This document shows positions 35,013 to 43,149 of a stretch of 64,000 nt of DNA, piece by piece (the first letter of the stretch is position 1; every line of letters begins with the position of its first letter). Under the pieces are notes generated by a model. The model was not told the DNA's origin and searched no databases. It was given only the letters and a program-made list of their open reading frames with translations. Origin of the DNA: Pedobacter nyackensis (lineage in GTDB: Bacteria; Bacteroidota; Bacteroidia; Sphingobacteriales; Sphingobacteriaceae); NCBI RefSeq assembly GCF_900176505.1, contig NZ_FWYB01000013.1:1-64000 (forward strand), given 5' to 3'. Position numbers and translations under genes: made by a program.

Positions 35013-36200
35013 TTATTGCACTTTTATCGTTTTTCCTTCAATTAAAAATTTAACATCACTGGTCTCTTCCAACATTTTTAAAACAGCAGATACGTTATCA
35101 AACCTGGAAACTGAACCACTAAAAGTAGGCATGTTATCCGGATCCGTTTGATACTCAATTTGTACATCATACCACCTTGAAATTTTCCTCAGAATACTAC
35201 TAAGCGGTTCATTCTTAAATCTAAACTTCCCATTCTTCCAATCCACCACAGCATTTACGTTTACCGCTTCGATGTTTATCCTATTGTCGCTGAAACTGGC
35301 TTGCTGGCCGGGCTTAACTACAACAGCCGAACCTGCAGCTATTACTTTTATGCTACCTTCAAGTAAGGTCGTATTTGTACTTGGTTCATCTGTGTATGCA
35401 TTCACGTTAAAGTGCGTACCTAAAACCTGCACTTGCTGCCCATTACTTTCCACCACAAAAGGATGTGCCTTGTCTTTTGCTACTTCAAAATAAGCTTCGC
35501 CTGATAGTACCACATTACGGGTTTTAAGTTTGGTAAATGAAACCGGATATTTTAAAGATGTGGCAGCGTTTAACCAAATAAGTGTGCCATCAGGCAACCT
35601 TACCTGATAGGTTTCGCCTTTAGCGGTCGTAAGCGTATTAAAAATATTTCCCTGGTCTGTTGCCTGATCTTTTATTTCATAAACAAGCTGACCGTTTGAA
35701 GATTTGGTAATGCTTACACCTGATTCATTAACAAGGTTACCTTCTGATGCAGCAGTTAATTTAATTTTCCTGCCGTTGGCTAAAGTCAGCGTTGCACCTT
35801 GCATTCCGGGTACAACATCGTTTGCATAGTGCACCAAAGGTTTTTCTTGTTGCTGATTTAAGTAAAATAGTAATCCAGCACCAACAATTAAGATGATTGA
35901 TGCGGCCGCTACAAAACGAGGCCAAAGACTTAAATGTTTACGATCACCTGCAATTGCAGTAAAACTCATTTCTGCTTTTGTGGCGAGTAAATCAGTCTCT
36001 ATATCTAAATTACTCAACATCTTGCCTTGCTCCTCTAAGCTCTTTTCGTCCATTATTCTTTTAAAAATAGTGGTGTTGGCAGAAGAATTATTGATCCAGT
36101 TTTCCAGTTCCTGCACTTCTTTAACACTTAAACGGTTAGACAGATATCCTGAAATCAATCCAGCAATGCGCGACGAAATTTCTACGTTTTTCTCTTCCAT
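35013..36200 (-). CDS. FecR-family anti-sigma factor
   Basis: 395 aa from ATG 36200 (MEEKNVEISSRIAGLI). Cytoplasmic N-terminus that binds the sigma factor, one membrane helix (FVAAASIILIVGAGLLFYL), then a periplasmic FecR domain with TLPDGTLIWLN-type (VRLPDGTLIWLNAATSLKYP) and a C-terminal DUF4974 domain (FRFKNEPLSSILRKISRWYD). It transduces the SusC-STN signal to the ECF sigma at 36293. Upstream in-frame sequence to 36332 is non-homologous and overlaps the sigma gene, so it is not used. Confidence 0.92.
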   Translation of the reverse strand: MEEKNVEISSRIAGLISGYLSNRLSVKEVQELENWINNSSANTTIFKRIMDEKSLEEQGKMLSNLDIETDLLATKAEMSFTAIAGDRKHLSLWPRFVAAASIILIVGAGLLFYLNQQQEKPLVHYANDVVPGMQGATLTLANGRKIKLTAASEGNLVNESGVSITKSSNGQLVYEIKDQATDQGNIFNTLTTAKGETYQVRLPDGTLIWLNAATSLKYPVSFTKLKTRNVVLSGEAYFEVAKDKAHPFVVESNGQQVQVLGTHFNVNAYTDEPSTNTTLLEGSIKVIAAGSAVVVKPGQQASFSDNRINIEAVNVNAVVDWKNGKFRFKNEPLSSILRKISRWYDVQIEYQTDPDNMPTFSGSVSRFDNVSAVLKMLEETSDVKFLIEGKTIKVQ

Positions 36201-36292
36201 TGGTTTAGTTCTCCCTGTTATTTTCACTATAACAGGAAGGCTATCCAAAATGTCAAAAAGAAAATGAAAATATTTTAATAAATCCAGAATGG

Positions 36293-36898
36293 CTACCGCC
36301 AGAGTGCTGACGAGAATATAGCTACCGCACAAAGATAGTCCTGATCAGACAACTTATCTTTCAGAAGGTTAAGACCACGCAACTTCTGGCTGCTAATATT
36401 ACTAATGGAGATTCCTAATTCCTCTGCTATCTCTTTAGGCTTTTTACCTTCTTCAAAGGTCATGCGAATCACCTTACGACATTGCTCGGGTAAAGTATCA
36501 ACCTGATCAAATATTCTAATGACCACTTCCGATTGGATCATTTTTTCAAGCGTATCCAGTTCAACATCCAGGCCTGATTTCACTAATACTTCCTGATATT
36601 TTTGTTGTACTTTTTGCTTTTCCAATTCATTAAAACATGCGTTACGCACACATGTAAACAAGAAAGACTTCAGTTTGGGGAGGCTTTCAAAATCAGATCT
36701 TCGCTCCCAGGCTTTAATCAACGCATCCTGCGCAAGATCCTTAGCTATTGACTCTTTTAGTAAAAAACGATTAGCAAATATGCAAAGTACAGGATAAAAA
36801 TGTCTAAAAATCTGATTAAAGGCCTGCTCGTCACCCTGATGTACACCAGTCAACAAAGCATTTTCATTCTGGTATGAATCTAAACTCTGATTAAACAT
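36293..36898 (-). CDS. ECF sigma-70 factor (FecI-like)
   Basis: 201 aa. Region 2 (FNQIFRHFYPVLCIFANRFLL, SIAKDLAQDALIKAWERRSDF) and region 4 (DTLPEQCRKVIRMTFEEGKKPKEIAEELGISISNIS) are clear. It probably directs transcription of the SusC/SusD/TlpA genes when FecR releases it. The short C-terminal tail (DYLCAVAIFSSALWR) is hydrophobic and unusual but common in Bacteroidota sigma70-ECF proteins. It is the first gene of the locus; 92 bp separate it from FecR. Confidence 0.92.
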   Translation of the reverse strand: MFNQSLDSYQNENALLTGVHQGDEQAFNQIFRHFYPVLCIFANRFLLKESIAKDLAQDALIKAWERRSDFESLPKLKSFLFTCVRNACFNELEKQKVQQKYQEVLVKSGLDVELDTLEKMIQSEVVIRIFDQVDTLPEQCRKVIRMTFEEGKKPKEIAEELGISISNISSQKLRGLNLLKDKLSDQDYLCAVAIFSSALWR

Positions 36899-36975
36899 AT
36901 ATATAACCCACTAAAATATACTGAGAATTGAACTCAAACATAACTAAATAATTGCAATAGACAGTAAAAACGTGT

Positions 36976-37746
36976 TCACGAAAGTACACCGCCTTCCGGG
37001 AAACTAATACCGCTGATCTGCTCACACAAGGCAAGAAATCTGTCCTGAACGTTGGGGTCGTCTGCAGCAGATAAATAATTCACCTGATGCTGATGGTGAA
37101 AGTAGCGGCCACTTACGATGGCTTTTTCATCGTTGCTTGTTACCAACCAAACCTGCGTCTCAACTCCCCTTTCAAGGTTACCAGGAGCATCCTTCCCCCC
37201 CATTTTGGTAGGAACCCAACCTGGATCTACTGAGTTGGAAAGAATACCAGGCCACTTTCTGGCAACTGCGTTGGACAGAATCACAACATGCAACTTAGAG
37301 TCTGCATAAGTTACCCTGGGTTTATTACCCTGTAAGCCACTGAGCCTAGGGTCGCCTTGCAAATGCAGCCCGGAGCTTAAATAAACCAACCTTTTCGGCT
37401 TATGGATCAAACTCGTCAAAATATAAGATGCAATGGTATTCACGGCAAGAATCAGCGGTAAGCCGTCAATACTGAGTTCCAGGTCAGAAACCTGATAAAC
37501 ACCCGCATTATGAATAATGGCGTCAAAGCTTCCCATCGCATTGACATCAGCTGCTAACTTTTTCGTTTCCGCTATGCTGGACAAATCAGCAACCAAAATG
37601 TCTTCTGCGCTACTAACCGTAGCCAACGCATCTTGCGCACGTTTTTCATTACGAGCATGCAGCACCACCCGGTGTCCCTGCTTTATCAATGTAAGGGCGG
37701 CCGATTTCCCTAAACCATCAGCTGATCCGGTAATAAATATTCTCAT
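36976..37746 (-). CDS. Short-chain dehydrogenase/reductase
   Basis: 256 aa from ATG 37746 (MRIFITGSADGLGKSAALTL). Rossmann motif TGSADGLG and N-terminal VVLHARNE, but the usual YxxxK catalytic motif appears as YADSKLHVV after VYLSSG. NAD(P)-dependent. The C-terminal part (YLSAADDPNVQDRFLALCEQI) resembles the retinol dehydrogenase-like SDRs used for light or stress-related functions. Monocistronic. Substrate unknown. Confidence 0.88.
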   Translation of the reverse strand: MRIFITGSADGLGKSAALTLIKQGHRVVLHARNEKRAQDALATVSSAEDILVADLSSIAETKKLAADVNAMGSFDAIIHNAGVYQVSDLELSIDGLPLILAVNTIASYILTSLIHKPKRLVYLSSGLHLQGDPRLSGLQGNKPRVTYADSKLHVVILSNAVARKWPGILSNSVDPGWVPTKMGGKDAPGNLERGVETQVWLVTSNDEKAIVSGRYFHHQHQVNYLSAADDPNVQDRFLALCEQISGISFPEGGVLS

Positions 37747-37874
37747 ATTGAATTCATAGATGTCTGATGACACTTTTATACAACACTGGATAATGGTTAT
37801 GGTTTGCGTCCTGAGTCCCCAAAACTAAAAAGCATATGGGTTGTTCATTAACTGAACCTATTAAAAATCATATT

Positions 37875-38060
37875 ATGGATAAGCTAGAAATTAAAGGAGC
37901 CTGGAATGAGCTTAAGGGAAAAATAAAACAAGCATATGCCGATCTGACAGATGATGACCTCACTTATGAAGAAGGAAAAGATGATGAAATGCTAGGCAAA
38001 TTGCAACAAAAAACTGGCAAGAGCCGTGATGAATTAATCAAATGGATTAATAGCTTATAG
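37875..38060 (+). CDS. CsbD-family stress protein
   Basis: 61 aa from ATG 37875 (MDKLEIKGAWNELKGKIKQA). CsbD signature: NELKGKIKQAYADLTDDDLTYEEGK and LGKLQQKTGKSRDELIKW. CsbD proteins accumulate in general stress responses but their activity is unclear. Preceded by in-frame codons starting at 37836 that are not family-like. Monocistronic with a terminator. Confidence 0.9.
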   Translation: MDKLEIKGAWNELKGKIKQAYADLTDDDLTYEEGKDDEMLGKLQQKTGKSRDELIKWINSL

Positions 38061-38063
38061 TAA

Positions 38064-38095
38064 GAAAGGAGGTCATTTGACCTCCTTTCCGTTTT
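38064..38095. terminator. Rho-independent terminator after csbD
   Basis: Stem GAAAGGAGGTCA / TGACCTCCTTTC with a 2-nt loop followed by a short T-rich tail (CGTTTTC), 3 bp after the CsbD stop. Confidence 0.75.
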
Positions 38096-38181
38096 CGAGA
38101 TGAGGTATTACGTTAATTTATGTTAAACTCCTGGCCCTTATCATCAACAAATACTACCTTCAAGGATAAACTACTCCTAGT

Positions 38182-39384
38182 ATGCTCAAAAATAACCTCT
38201 TGCTATCATTTGCCTTGTTGGCCCTCGCTCCTATTAAAATCTATGCTCAGCAAAATAGCACAGCAATCGTAACGAGTCTTAACAAAGTAATCAAACCAAT
38301 TCAAAGCCTTAGGGGCGACACCAGCTTTGCGGACATCCTTTTTTTAAAGGAAACATTGAAAGACAAAGAACTAATTGCATTAGGCGAGGTTACGCATGGC
38401 ACTGCCGAAGTTTTCAATTACAAAGATCGCCTGATCAGATTTTTAGTCACCAATCTTGGTTACAGAAACATAGCCTTTGAGAGCGACTTTATAGCCATAG
38501 AACATATGGATAATTACATAACTGGTAAAGCCGATAGCATCATATATTTGGCTGGCACTGCGATAATGAAGAGCAACAACTCAATGATTGAATGGCTGAG
38601 GCTATACAATCGGAACAAGCCCGAGGCTGATAAAGTCCATATCTATGGCCTGGAGGTTAGAAACTATACCAACATATTTAAGAAGCTGCTGGCCGTAATC
38701 CCCCACCTTGACAAAACAGATAAAGATCTCATAGAAGCCTACCTTGCTAAACCATTTAACAGCGAACTAACCAGGCAGGAAATGAAAAGCATTAAATCAA
38801 TAATATCAAAACTTCAAACCACAAAGTTATCTGACATAAACCGACATTATGTAGAAATGCTCTACCAGCTTGTTGGATATGAAGGGAAAATGTCCGTTAG
38901 GGATAGCTACATGGCTAAAAATGCTACATGGTTAAAGGAACGGGCAAGGGATAACAAGTTAATTATTTGGGCACACAATGGTCATCTCACAAAGACGGAA
39001 CTTTATAATCATCCTTCCCTCGGAACCCACCTGAACAAAAAATATGGCTCGAAATACTATGTGATCGGTACCGATTTCAACTCTGGAAAAGCATACGTAA
39101 ATGTATTTATAGCTAAAAACAAGCCGCTTCTGGGATTCCAGCCCTATTACTTCGGCGAACTGAAGTCGGAAAAGTGGTATGAGTATTTCTTTAACCAATG
39201 CCAATACAAAAACTTCATCTTGGACATCGATGCCGCGTCCAGTGATGCGGTGCTAGACCAATTTCTAACCAAACCACTTAGGATGAGGAGTATTGGAGCT
39301 TTAAGTTCTCCAGAAAGCAAAACATTATCCATTTCGAAGAACTACGATCTGATTGTATATTTTGATAAAACCACCAGCATTTAA
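38182..39384 (+). CDS. Exported erythromycin esterase-family hydrolase
   Basis: 400 aa. A cleavable signal peptide (MLKNNLLLSFALLALAPIKIYA) precedes the Ere domain. Conserved elements: ALGEVTHGTAEVF (E69 and H72, the putative catalytic pair), IAFESDF, HIYGLEVRNY and WAHNGHLTK. Ere proteins open macrolide lactones, but many homologues act on other esters, and an exported Ere is unusual. Resistance should not be assumed. Monocistronic, just before the fucose AraC regulator on the opposite strand. Confidence 0.85.
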   Translation: MLKNNLLLSFALLALAPIKIYAQQNSTAIVTSLNKVIKPIQSLRGDTSFADILFLKETLKDKELIALGEVTHGTAEVFNYKDRLIRFLVTNLGYRNIAFESDFIAIEHMDNYITGKADSIIYLAGTAIMKSNNSMIEWLRLYNRNKPEADKVHIYGLEVRNYTNIFKKLLAVIPHLDKTDKDLIEAYLAKPFNSELTRQEMKSIKSIISKLQTTKLSDINRHYVEMLYQLVGYEGKMSVRDSYMAKNATWLKERARDNKLIIWAHNGHLTKTELYNHPSLGTHLNKKYGSKYYVIGTDFNSGKAYVNVFIAKNKPLLGFQPYYFGELKSEKWYEYFFNQCQYKNFILDIDAASSDAVLDQFLTKPLRMRSIGALSSPESKTLSISKNYDLIVYFDKTTSI

Positions 39385-39406
39385 GCAAATAGGCAATACA
39401 GACTTT

Positions 39407-40309
39407 CTATCTTAAAACACAATTAGCAAGTCTGTATTGCTCTGGTGATATACCCATTAATTTTTTAAATAAACGAGAAAAATAATAAGGATCATCATAT
39501 CCCAAACTCAACGCAATATCTTTAATCTTAGTGGTTGAACTATAAAGCAGAGCACAAGATTTTTGAATCTTTAATTGAATAAAATATTCCATTGGAGAAG
39601 TACCTGTCGACTTTCTGAATAAATTGGAAAAATGAGAAGCAGACAATTGATAACGGACAGCAAAATCTTCCACAATAAATCGTTCTTCCAGACTATCACG
39701 CATAAAGACAATCGTTTCTCTAATCATATCTTTATCATCAGTATCTAAAAAATGTCGTTCGGGATAGAGAAAGGTGGATAAAAAATGATATAGACACATA
39801 TTCGCATTATTCAGATTATCCCGGCTGTAACCCATTTCCAAAGATTTGTACATTTCGCTCCATATTTGAAGTCCTTTCTCGTTATATGGAATATCCCTGG
39901 GGCCATCAGTAATAGAAATATTCAACATGGTATTGAAAGCATCCATGTCCGCTCCACAATAATGTACCCAGAATATGGTCCATGGCAACTCCTCATCAGC
40001 TCCATACTTAAGGTATTTTGTAGTGGCAGGAATATGAAAAAATTGCCCGGGGCAAACCTCATATCTTCTATTATCTATTTCATACCAACCCTTTCCGTGT
40101 AGACAATAGATAAGAATATTGTCATCACAGCCTTTTCTCCGCTCCCTAAAATGCCCCAAAGCCTTAGGGAAATAACCGATATGAGTAATAAAAATTTGGT
40201 TTAATATAGTCGTGGATCCCAAATTCCTATAAACCATCCCCGGTAAACTAATCAGTTTCTGACCTTCAAATCCATCTCTAATCTTTGGTTTCTTTATACT
40301 AGCTGACAT
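39407..40309 (-). CDS. AraC-family regulator of the fucose unit
   Basis: 300 aa. N-terminal cupin-type sensing domain (LYCLHGKGWYEIDNRRYEV-type, PGQFFHIPATTKYLKYG) which probably binds a sugar such as fucose, and a C-terminal AraC HTH pair (RYQLSASHFSNLFRKSTGTS, ALSLGYDDPYYFSRLFKKLMGIS). It is divergent from the GH29 gene at 40495 with a 186-bp intergenic region carrying the 35-bp operator. Regulation of the fucose unit is inference from position and the repeated site. Confidence 0.9.
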   Translation of the reverse strand: MSASIKKPKIRDGFEGQKLISLPGMVYRNLGSTTILNQIFITHIGYFPKALGHFRERRKGCDDNILIYCLHGKGWYEIDNRRYEVCPGQFFHIPATTKYLKYGADEELPWTIFWVHYCGADMDAFNTMLNISITDGPRDIPYNEKGLQIWSEMYKSLEMGYSRDNLNNANMCLYHFLSTFLYPERHFLDTDDKDMIRETIVFMRDSLEERFIVEDFAVRYQLSASHFSNLFRKSTGTSPMEYFIQLKIQKSCALLYSSTTKIKDIALSLGYDDPYYFSRLFKKLMGISPEQYRLANCVLR

Positions 40310-40401
40310 TTGTCCTTTCGGTTAATATTGATGCAAATAAATGTTTTGCTATGATACAAAAACTATTTGAACAATTGATAAGTTCTAAATTCTCAGTTTA
40401 A

Positions 40402-40453
40402 TCGAATAATCCATTAAAACAGCCACATAATTCATTGTACGGAAAAGCGAAAG
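40402..40453 (+). promoter_or_regulatory. Operator copy 1 upstream of the fucosidase
   Basis: The 35-bp segment starting TCGAATAATCCATTAAAACA at 40402-40436 is repeated with 33 of 35 matches at 41843-41877, and conserved bases continue 17 bp further (GGAAA and GAAAG at the same spacing). It overlaps the -33 element of the GH29 promoter, so the regulator at 39407 most likely contacts this site. The two direct half-site architecture of AraC sites is not resolved. Confidence 0.75.
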
Positions 40454-40465
40454 ATTATATTTTTG
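40435..40465 (+). promoter_or_regulatory. Promoter of the fucosidase gene
   Basis: TTG at 40435-40437 and TATTTTTG (an exact TAnnTTTG) at 40458-40465, 20-bp spacer. The -33 box lies at the end of operator copy 1. Start codon 30 bp downstream. Confidence 0.7.
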
Positions 40466-40494
40466 ATTTAACCACAAACCTAAATCAATTGAAC

Positions 40495-41814
40495 ATGAAA
40501 CATTTATTCAATTTATTAATTCTCCTTTCCCTATCCTATCAAACTAAGGCTCAAACCAGCGGTGTAGATCCTGCCATTAGAACTTCAAAAGCCACTATGG
40601 ATAATTTTATGGACCTGCGTTTTGGTCTGTTTATCCACTGGGGCCCTGTAACCCTACGTGGTACCGAAATTGGGTGGAGCAGAGGAAATGAAGTCTCTAC
40701 CAAAGAGTATGATAATCTATACAAGGAGTTTAACCCAACATTATTTAGTGCAGACAAATGGGTTAAAACGGCAAAAGAGGCCGGTATGAAATACCTAACC
40801 ATAACCTCCAAACACCATGATGGCTTTTGTTTATGGCCGACTGCTTTTTCAGCATATAACATTATGAATTCTCCTTATAAAAAGGATATTGTTGGTGAGT
40901 TGGCCAAAGCCTGCAAAAAGTATGACATTAAATTCTGCATTTACTTTACAGTGCTGGATTGGCATGACCCAAATTATCCTATGCGCAACGCAGGTGCAAA
41001 AGACGCTGATCCAAAAGCAGATATAAGTAAATTCGTAGCAACGATGAAGAACCAGCTTAAGGAAATTATAATCCAATACAAGCCTTATATGCTTTGGTTT
41101 GATGGCAATTGGGAGCATCCATGGAAAAATGAGTATGGCGTAGAGATTTACAGCTACTTAAAAAAGATAGATCCGGATATTATCATTAACAACAGACTTG
41201 GAGGTGGTAATTCTGGAAGTCATCCTAAATTATCCCCTGAAATTGTGGGTGATTTTGCTACCCCCGAACAAAAGATCGGAGAACTCAACATGCAATCCCC
41301 GTGGGAAACCTGTATGACCATTTGTAACCAATGGGCCTGGAAGCCAAATGATAAGCTAAAAACATTAAAAGAATGTATCCAGACTTTAGCAAAAACTTCC
41401 GGAGGCAATGGAAACCTGCTATTCAATGTTGGCCCAATGATGGATGGTCGAATAGAAGAACGCCAAGTTACCAGGCTTAAAGAAATGGGAGATTGGCTAA
41501 AAATCTATGGAGAAAGTATTTACAACACCAAAGGCGGGCCTTTTAAGCCGAACAACACCTTTGCTGCAACACGCAAAGGCAATAAATTATATATCCACGT
41601 TTTTGAAAGAAAAACTGCTGAGTTAATACTTCCGTCACTAGCTGGCGTAAAAGTTAACACTGCTTATTTGTTAAAAGGCAGTAAAATCAAGTTTAGCCAG
41701 GATGCCAGCGGTGTTATTACGCTACAATTACCTGAACAATTACCAAACATTGATGACACCGTGATTGTACTGGAATTAAATTCCAATGCTGAAAATATCC
41801 CGGTAATTTCCTGA
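40495..41814 (+). CDS. Exported alpha-L-fucosidase (GH29), fucose unit
   Basis: 439 aa from ATG 40495 (MKHLFNLLILLSL, signal peptide to QTKAQ). GH29 core: FGLFIHWGPVTLRGTE, YLTITSKHHDGFCLWP, and nucleophile D203 in YMLWFDGNWEHPW. It differs from the fucosidase at 15500 and is shorter, lacking the C-terminal binding domain. Periplasmic release of fucose from oligosaccharides would feed the downstream transporter. First gene of the fucose unit; followed by operator copy 2. Confidence 0.94.
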   Translation: MKHLFNLLILLSLSYQTKAQTSGVDPAIRTSKATMDNFMDLRFGLFIHWGPVTLRGTEIGWSRGNEVSTKEYDNLYKEFNPTLFSADKWVKTAKEAGMKYLTITSKHHDGFCLWPTAFSAYNIMNSPYKKDIVGELAKACKKYDIKFCIYFTVLDWHDPNYPMRNAGAKDADPKADISKFVATMKNQLKEIIIQYKPYMLWFDGNWEHPWKNEYGVEIYSYLKKIDPDIIINNRLGGGNSGSHPKLSPEIVGDFATPEQKIGELNMQSPWETCMTICNQWAWKPNDKLKTLKECIQTLAKTSGGNGNLLFNVGPMMDGRIEERQVTRLKEMGDWLKIYGESIYNTKGGPFKPNNTFAATRKGNKLYIHVFERKTAELILPSLAGVKVNTAYLLKGSKIKFSQDASGVITLQLPEQLPNIDDTVIVLELNSNAENIPVIS

Positions 41815-41842
41815 AAATCAGAAATGATATTATAAAAAAAAG

Positions 41843-41894
41843 TCGAATAATCCATTAAAACAGCCGCATTATTCATTTGATGGAAATTAGAAAG
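41843..41894 (+). promoter_or_regulatory. Operator copy 2 upstream of fuconate dehydratase
   Basis: Second copy of the 35-bp element (41843-41877; 33/35 identical to copy 1) plus the downstream GGAAA/GAAAG bases. The TTG box at 41877-41879 is kept, but no TAnnTTTG follows at the right spacing (TTAAACGC instead), so this promoter probably needs the activator. Confidence 0.7.
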
Positions 41895-41910
41895 CTTAAA
41901 CGCAGAACCA

Positions 41911-43140
41911 ATGATTAAAAAGATTCAGATAAACGACGCAAGATTCCCCTTAGGTAAAGGGGCAGGAAGTGATGCTATTCACCGGGATCCGATATATTCT
42001 TATGCAGTAACCAACCTAATAGATGACAGCGGTCATATCGGAACCGGATTTGCTTTTACGCTTGGCGAAGGAAATGATCTGGTATGTAAAGCTGCAGCCT
42101 TTTATGCCAAACAGCTAAAGGGTAGAGATATTGAAGAACTGATGGCTAATTTCGGCGCTGTATTCAATCAGTTTGCCAACGAACAGCAATTTAGATGGCT
42201 AGGCCCGCATAAAGGAGTTGTTCATTTAGCTTTAGCTTCTGTAACCAACGCTTGTTATGATTTATGGGCTAAAAAGAGAGGCGTTCCCCTATGGAAGTTA
42301 TTGACTGACCTGACTCCACAAGAAATCGTCAATACCCTTGATCTCTCCTACCTTGAAGATGAATTGACCACAGAACAGGCCCTGCATTTGCTTCAAAACA
42401 ATCAGCCTGGCAAGTCAGACAGGTTTCAGATTATAGAAAAGGGCTACCCAGGATACGACACTTCGATCGGCTGGTTTAACTATTCAGATGAAAAGGTACG
42501 TGAAAACTGCAGGAAAGCTGTAGCCGAAGGCTTTACCGCCATGAAACTTAAAGTTGGCAGCGCTGATCCCGAAAGAGACATCCGCAGGGCCCATATTGTT
42601 CGTGAAGAGGCCGGTGATGACATCAAGGTAATGCTGGATGCTAATCAGCAATGGACCTTACCACAGGCGCTTAAAATATGTAAAGATCTACAAAGTATGA
42701 ACCCTTATTGGATAGAAGAGCCTACCCATCCGGATGATATACTTGCCCATGCTACGCTTGCCAAAGCAATTGCCCCAACAAAACTTGCCTTGGGGGAGCA
42801 TGTACCTAACCGCATTATTTTTAAAAACTACCTGCAAACAGGTTCAGCAGGTTTTATACAGGTAGATGCAGTAAGAGTTGGGGGTATCAGCGAGTTTATT
42901 ACCGTTAGTTTGTTATGCCGTAAATTCAATATCCCGGTAGTACCGCATGTGGGTGACATGGGACAGTTGCACCAACACCTGGTCTTGTTTAACCACATTG
43001 CTATGGGACATGAGGCTTTATTTTTAGAACACATCCCCCATTTACAACAGCATTTTGTACACCCTGTGAAAATAGAAGGCGGTGTTTATAAAACACCAGT
43101 AGAACCAGGTAGCAGCTGTGACTTAAAATCATTAAACTAG
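41911..43140 (+). CDS. L-fuconate dehydratase (enolase superfamily)
   Basis: 409 aa. Mandelate racemase/enolase fold with the family order: Mg ligands in MLDANQQW and WIEEP, acid-base lysine in AMKLKVGS, and the ligand/acid E in ALGEHVPNR followed by H in VPHVGDMGQ. The start GSDAIHRDPIYSYAVTNLIDDSG and EGNDLVC are typical of L-fuconate dehydratase. It dehydrates L-fuconate to 2-keto-3-deoxy-L-fuconate in the cytoplasm. Ten bases lie between its stop and the symporter gene. Confidence 0.92.
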   Translation: MIKKIQINDARFPLGKGAGSDAIHRDPIYSYAVTNLIDDSGHIGTGFAFTLGEGNDLVCKAAAFYAKQLKGRDIEELMANFGAVFNQFANEQQFRWLGPHKGVVHLALASVTNACYDLWAKKRGVPLWKLLTDLTPQEIVNTLDLSYLEDELTTEQALHLLQNNQPGKSDRFQIIEKGYPGYDTSIGWFNYSDEKVRENCRKAVAEGFTAMKLKVGSADPERDIRRAHIVREEAGDDIKVMLDANQQWTLPQALKICKDLQSMNPYWIEEPTHPDDILAHATLAKAIAPTKLALGEHVPNRIIFKNYLQTGSAGFIQVDAVRVGGISEFITVSLLCRKFNIPVVPHVGDMGQLHQHLVLFNHIAMGHEALFLEHIPHLQQHFVHPVKIEGGVYKTPVEPGSSCDLKSLN

Positions 43141-43149
43141 TTACGAAAA

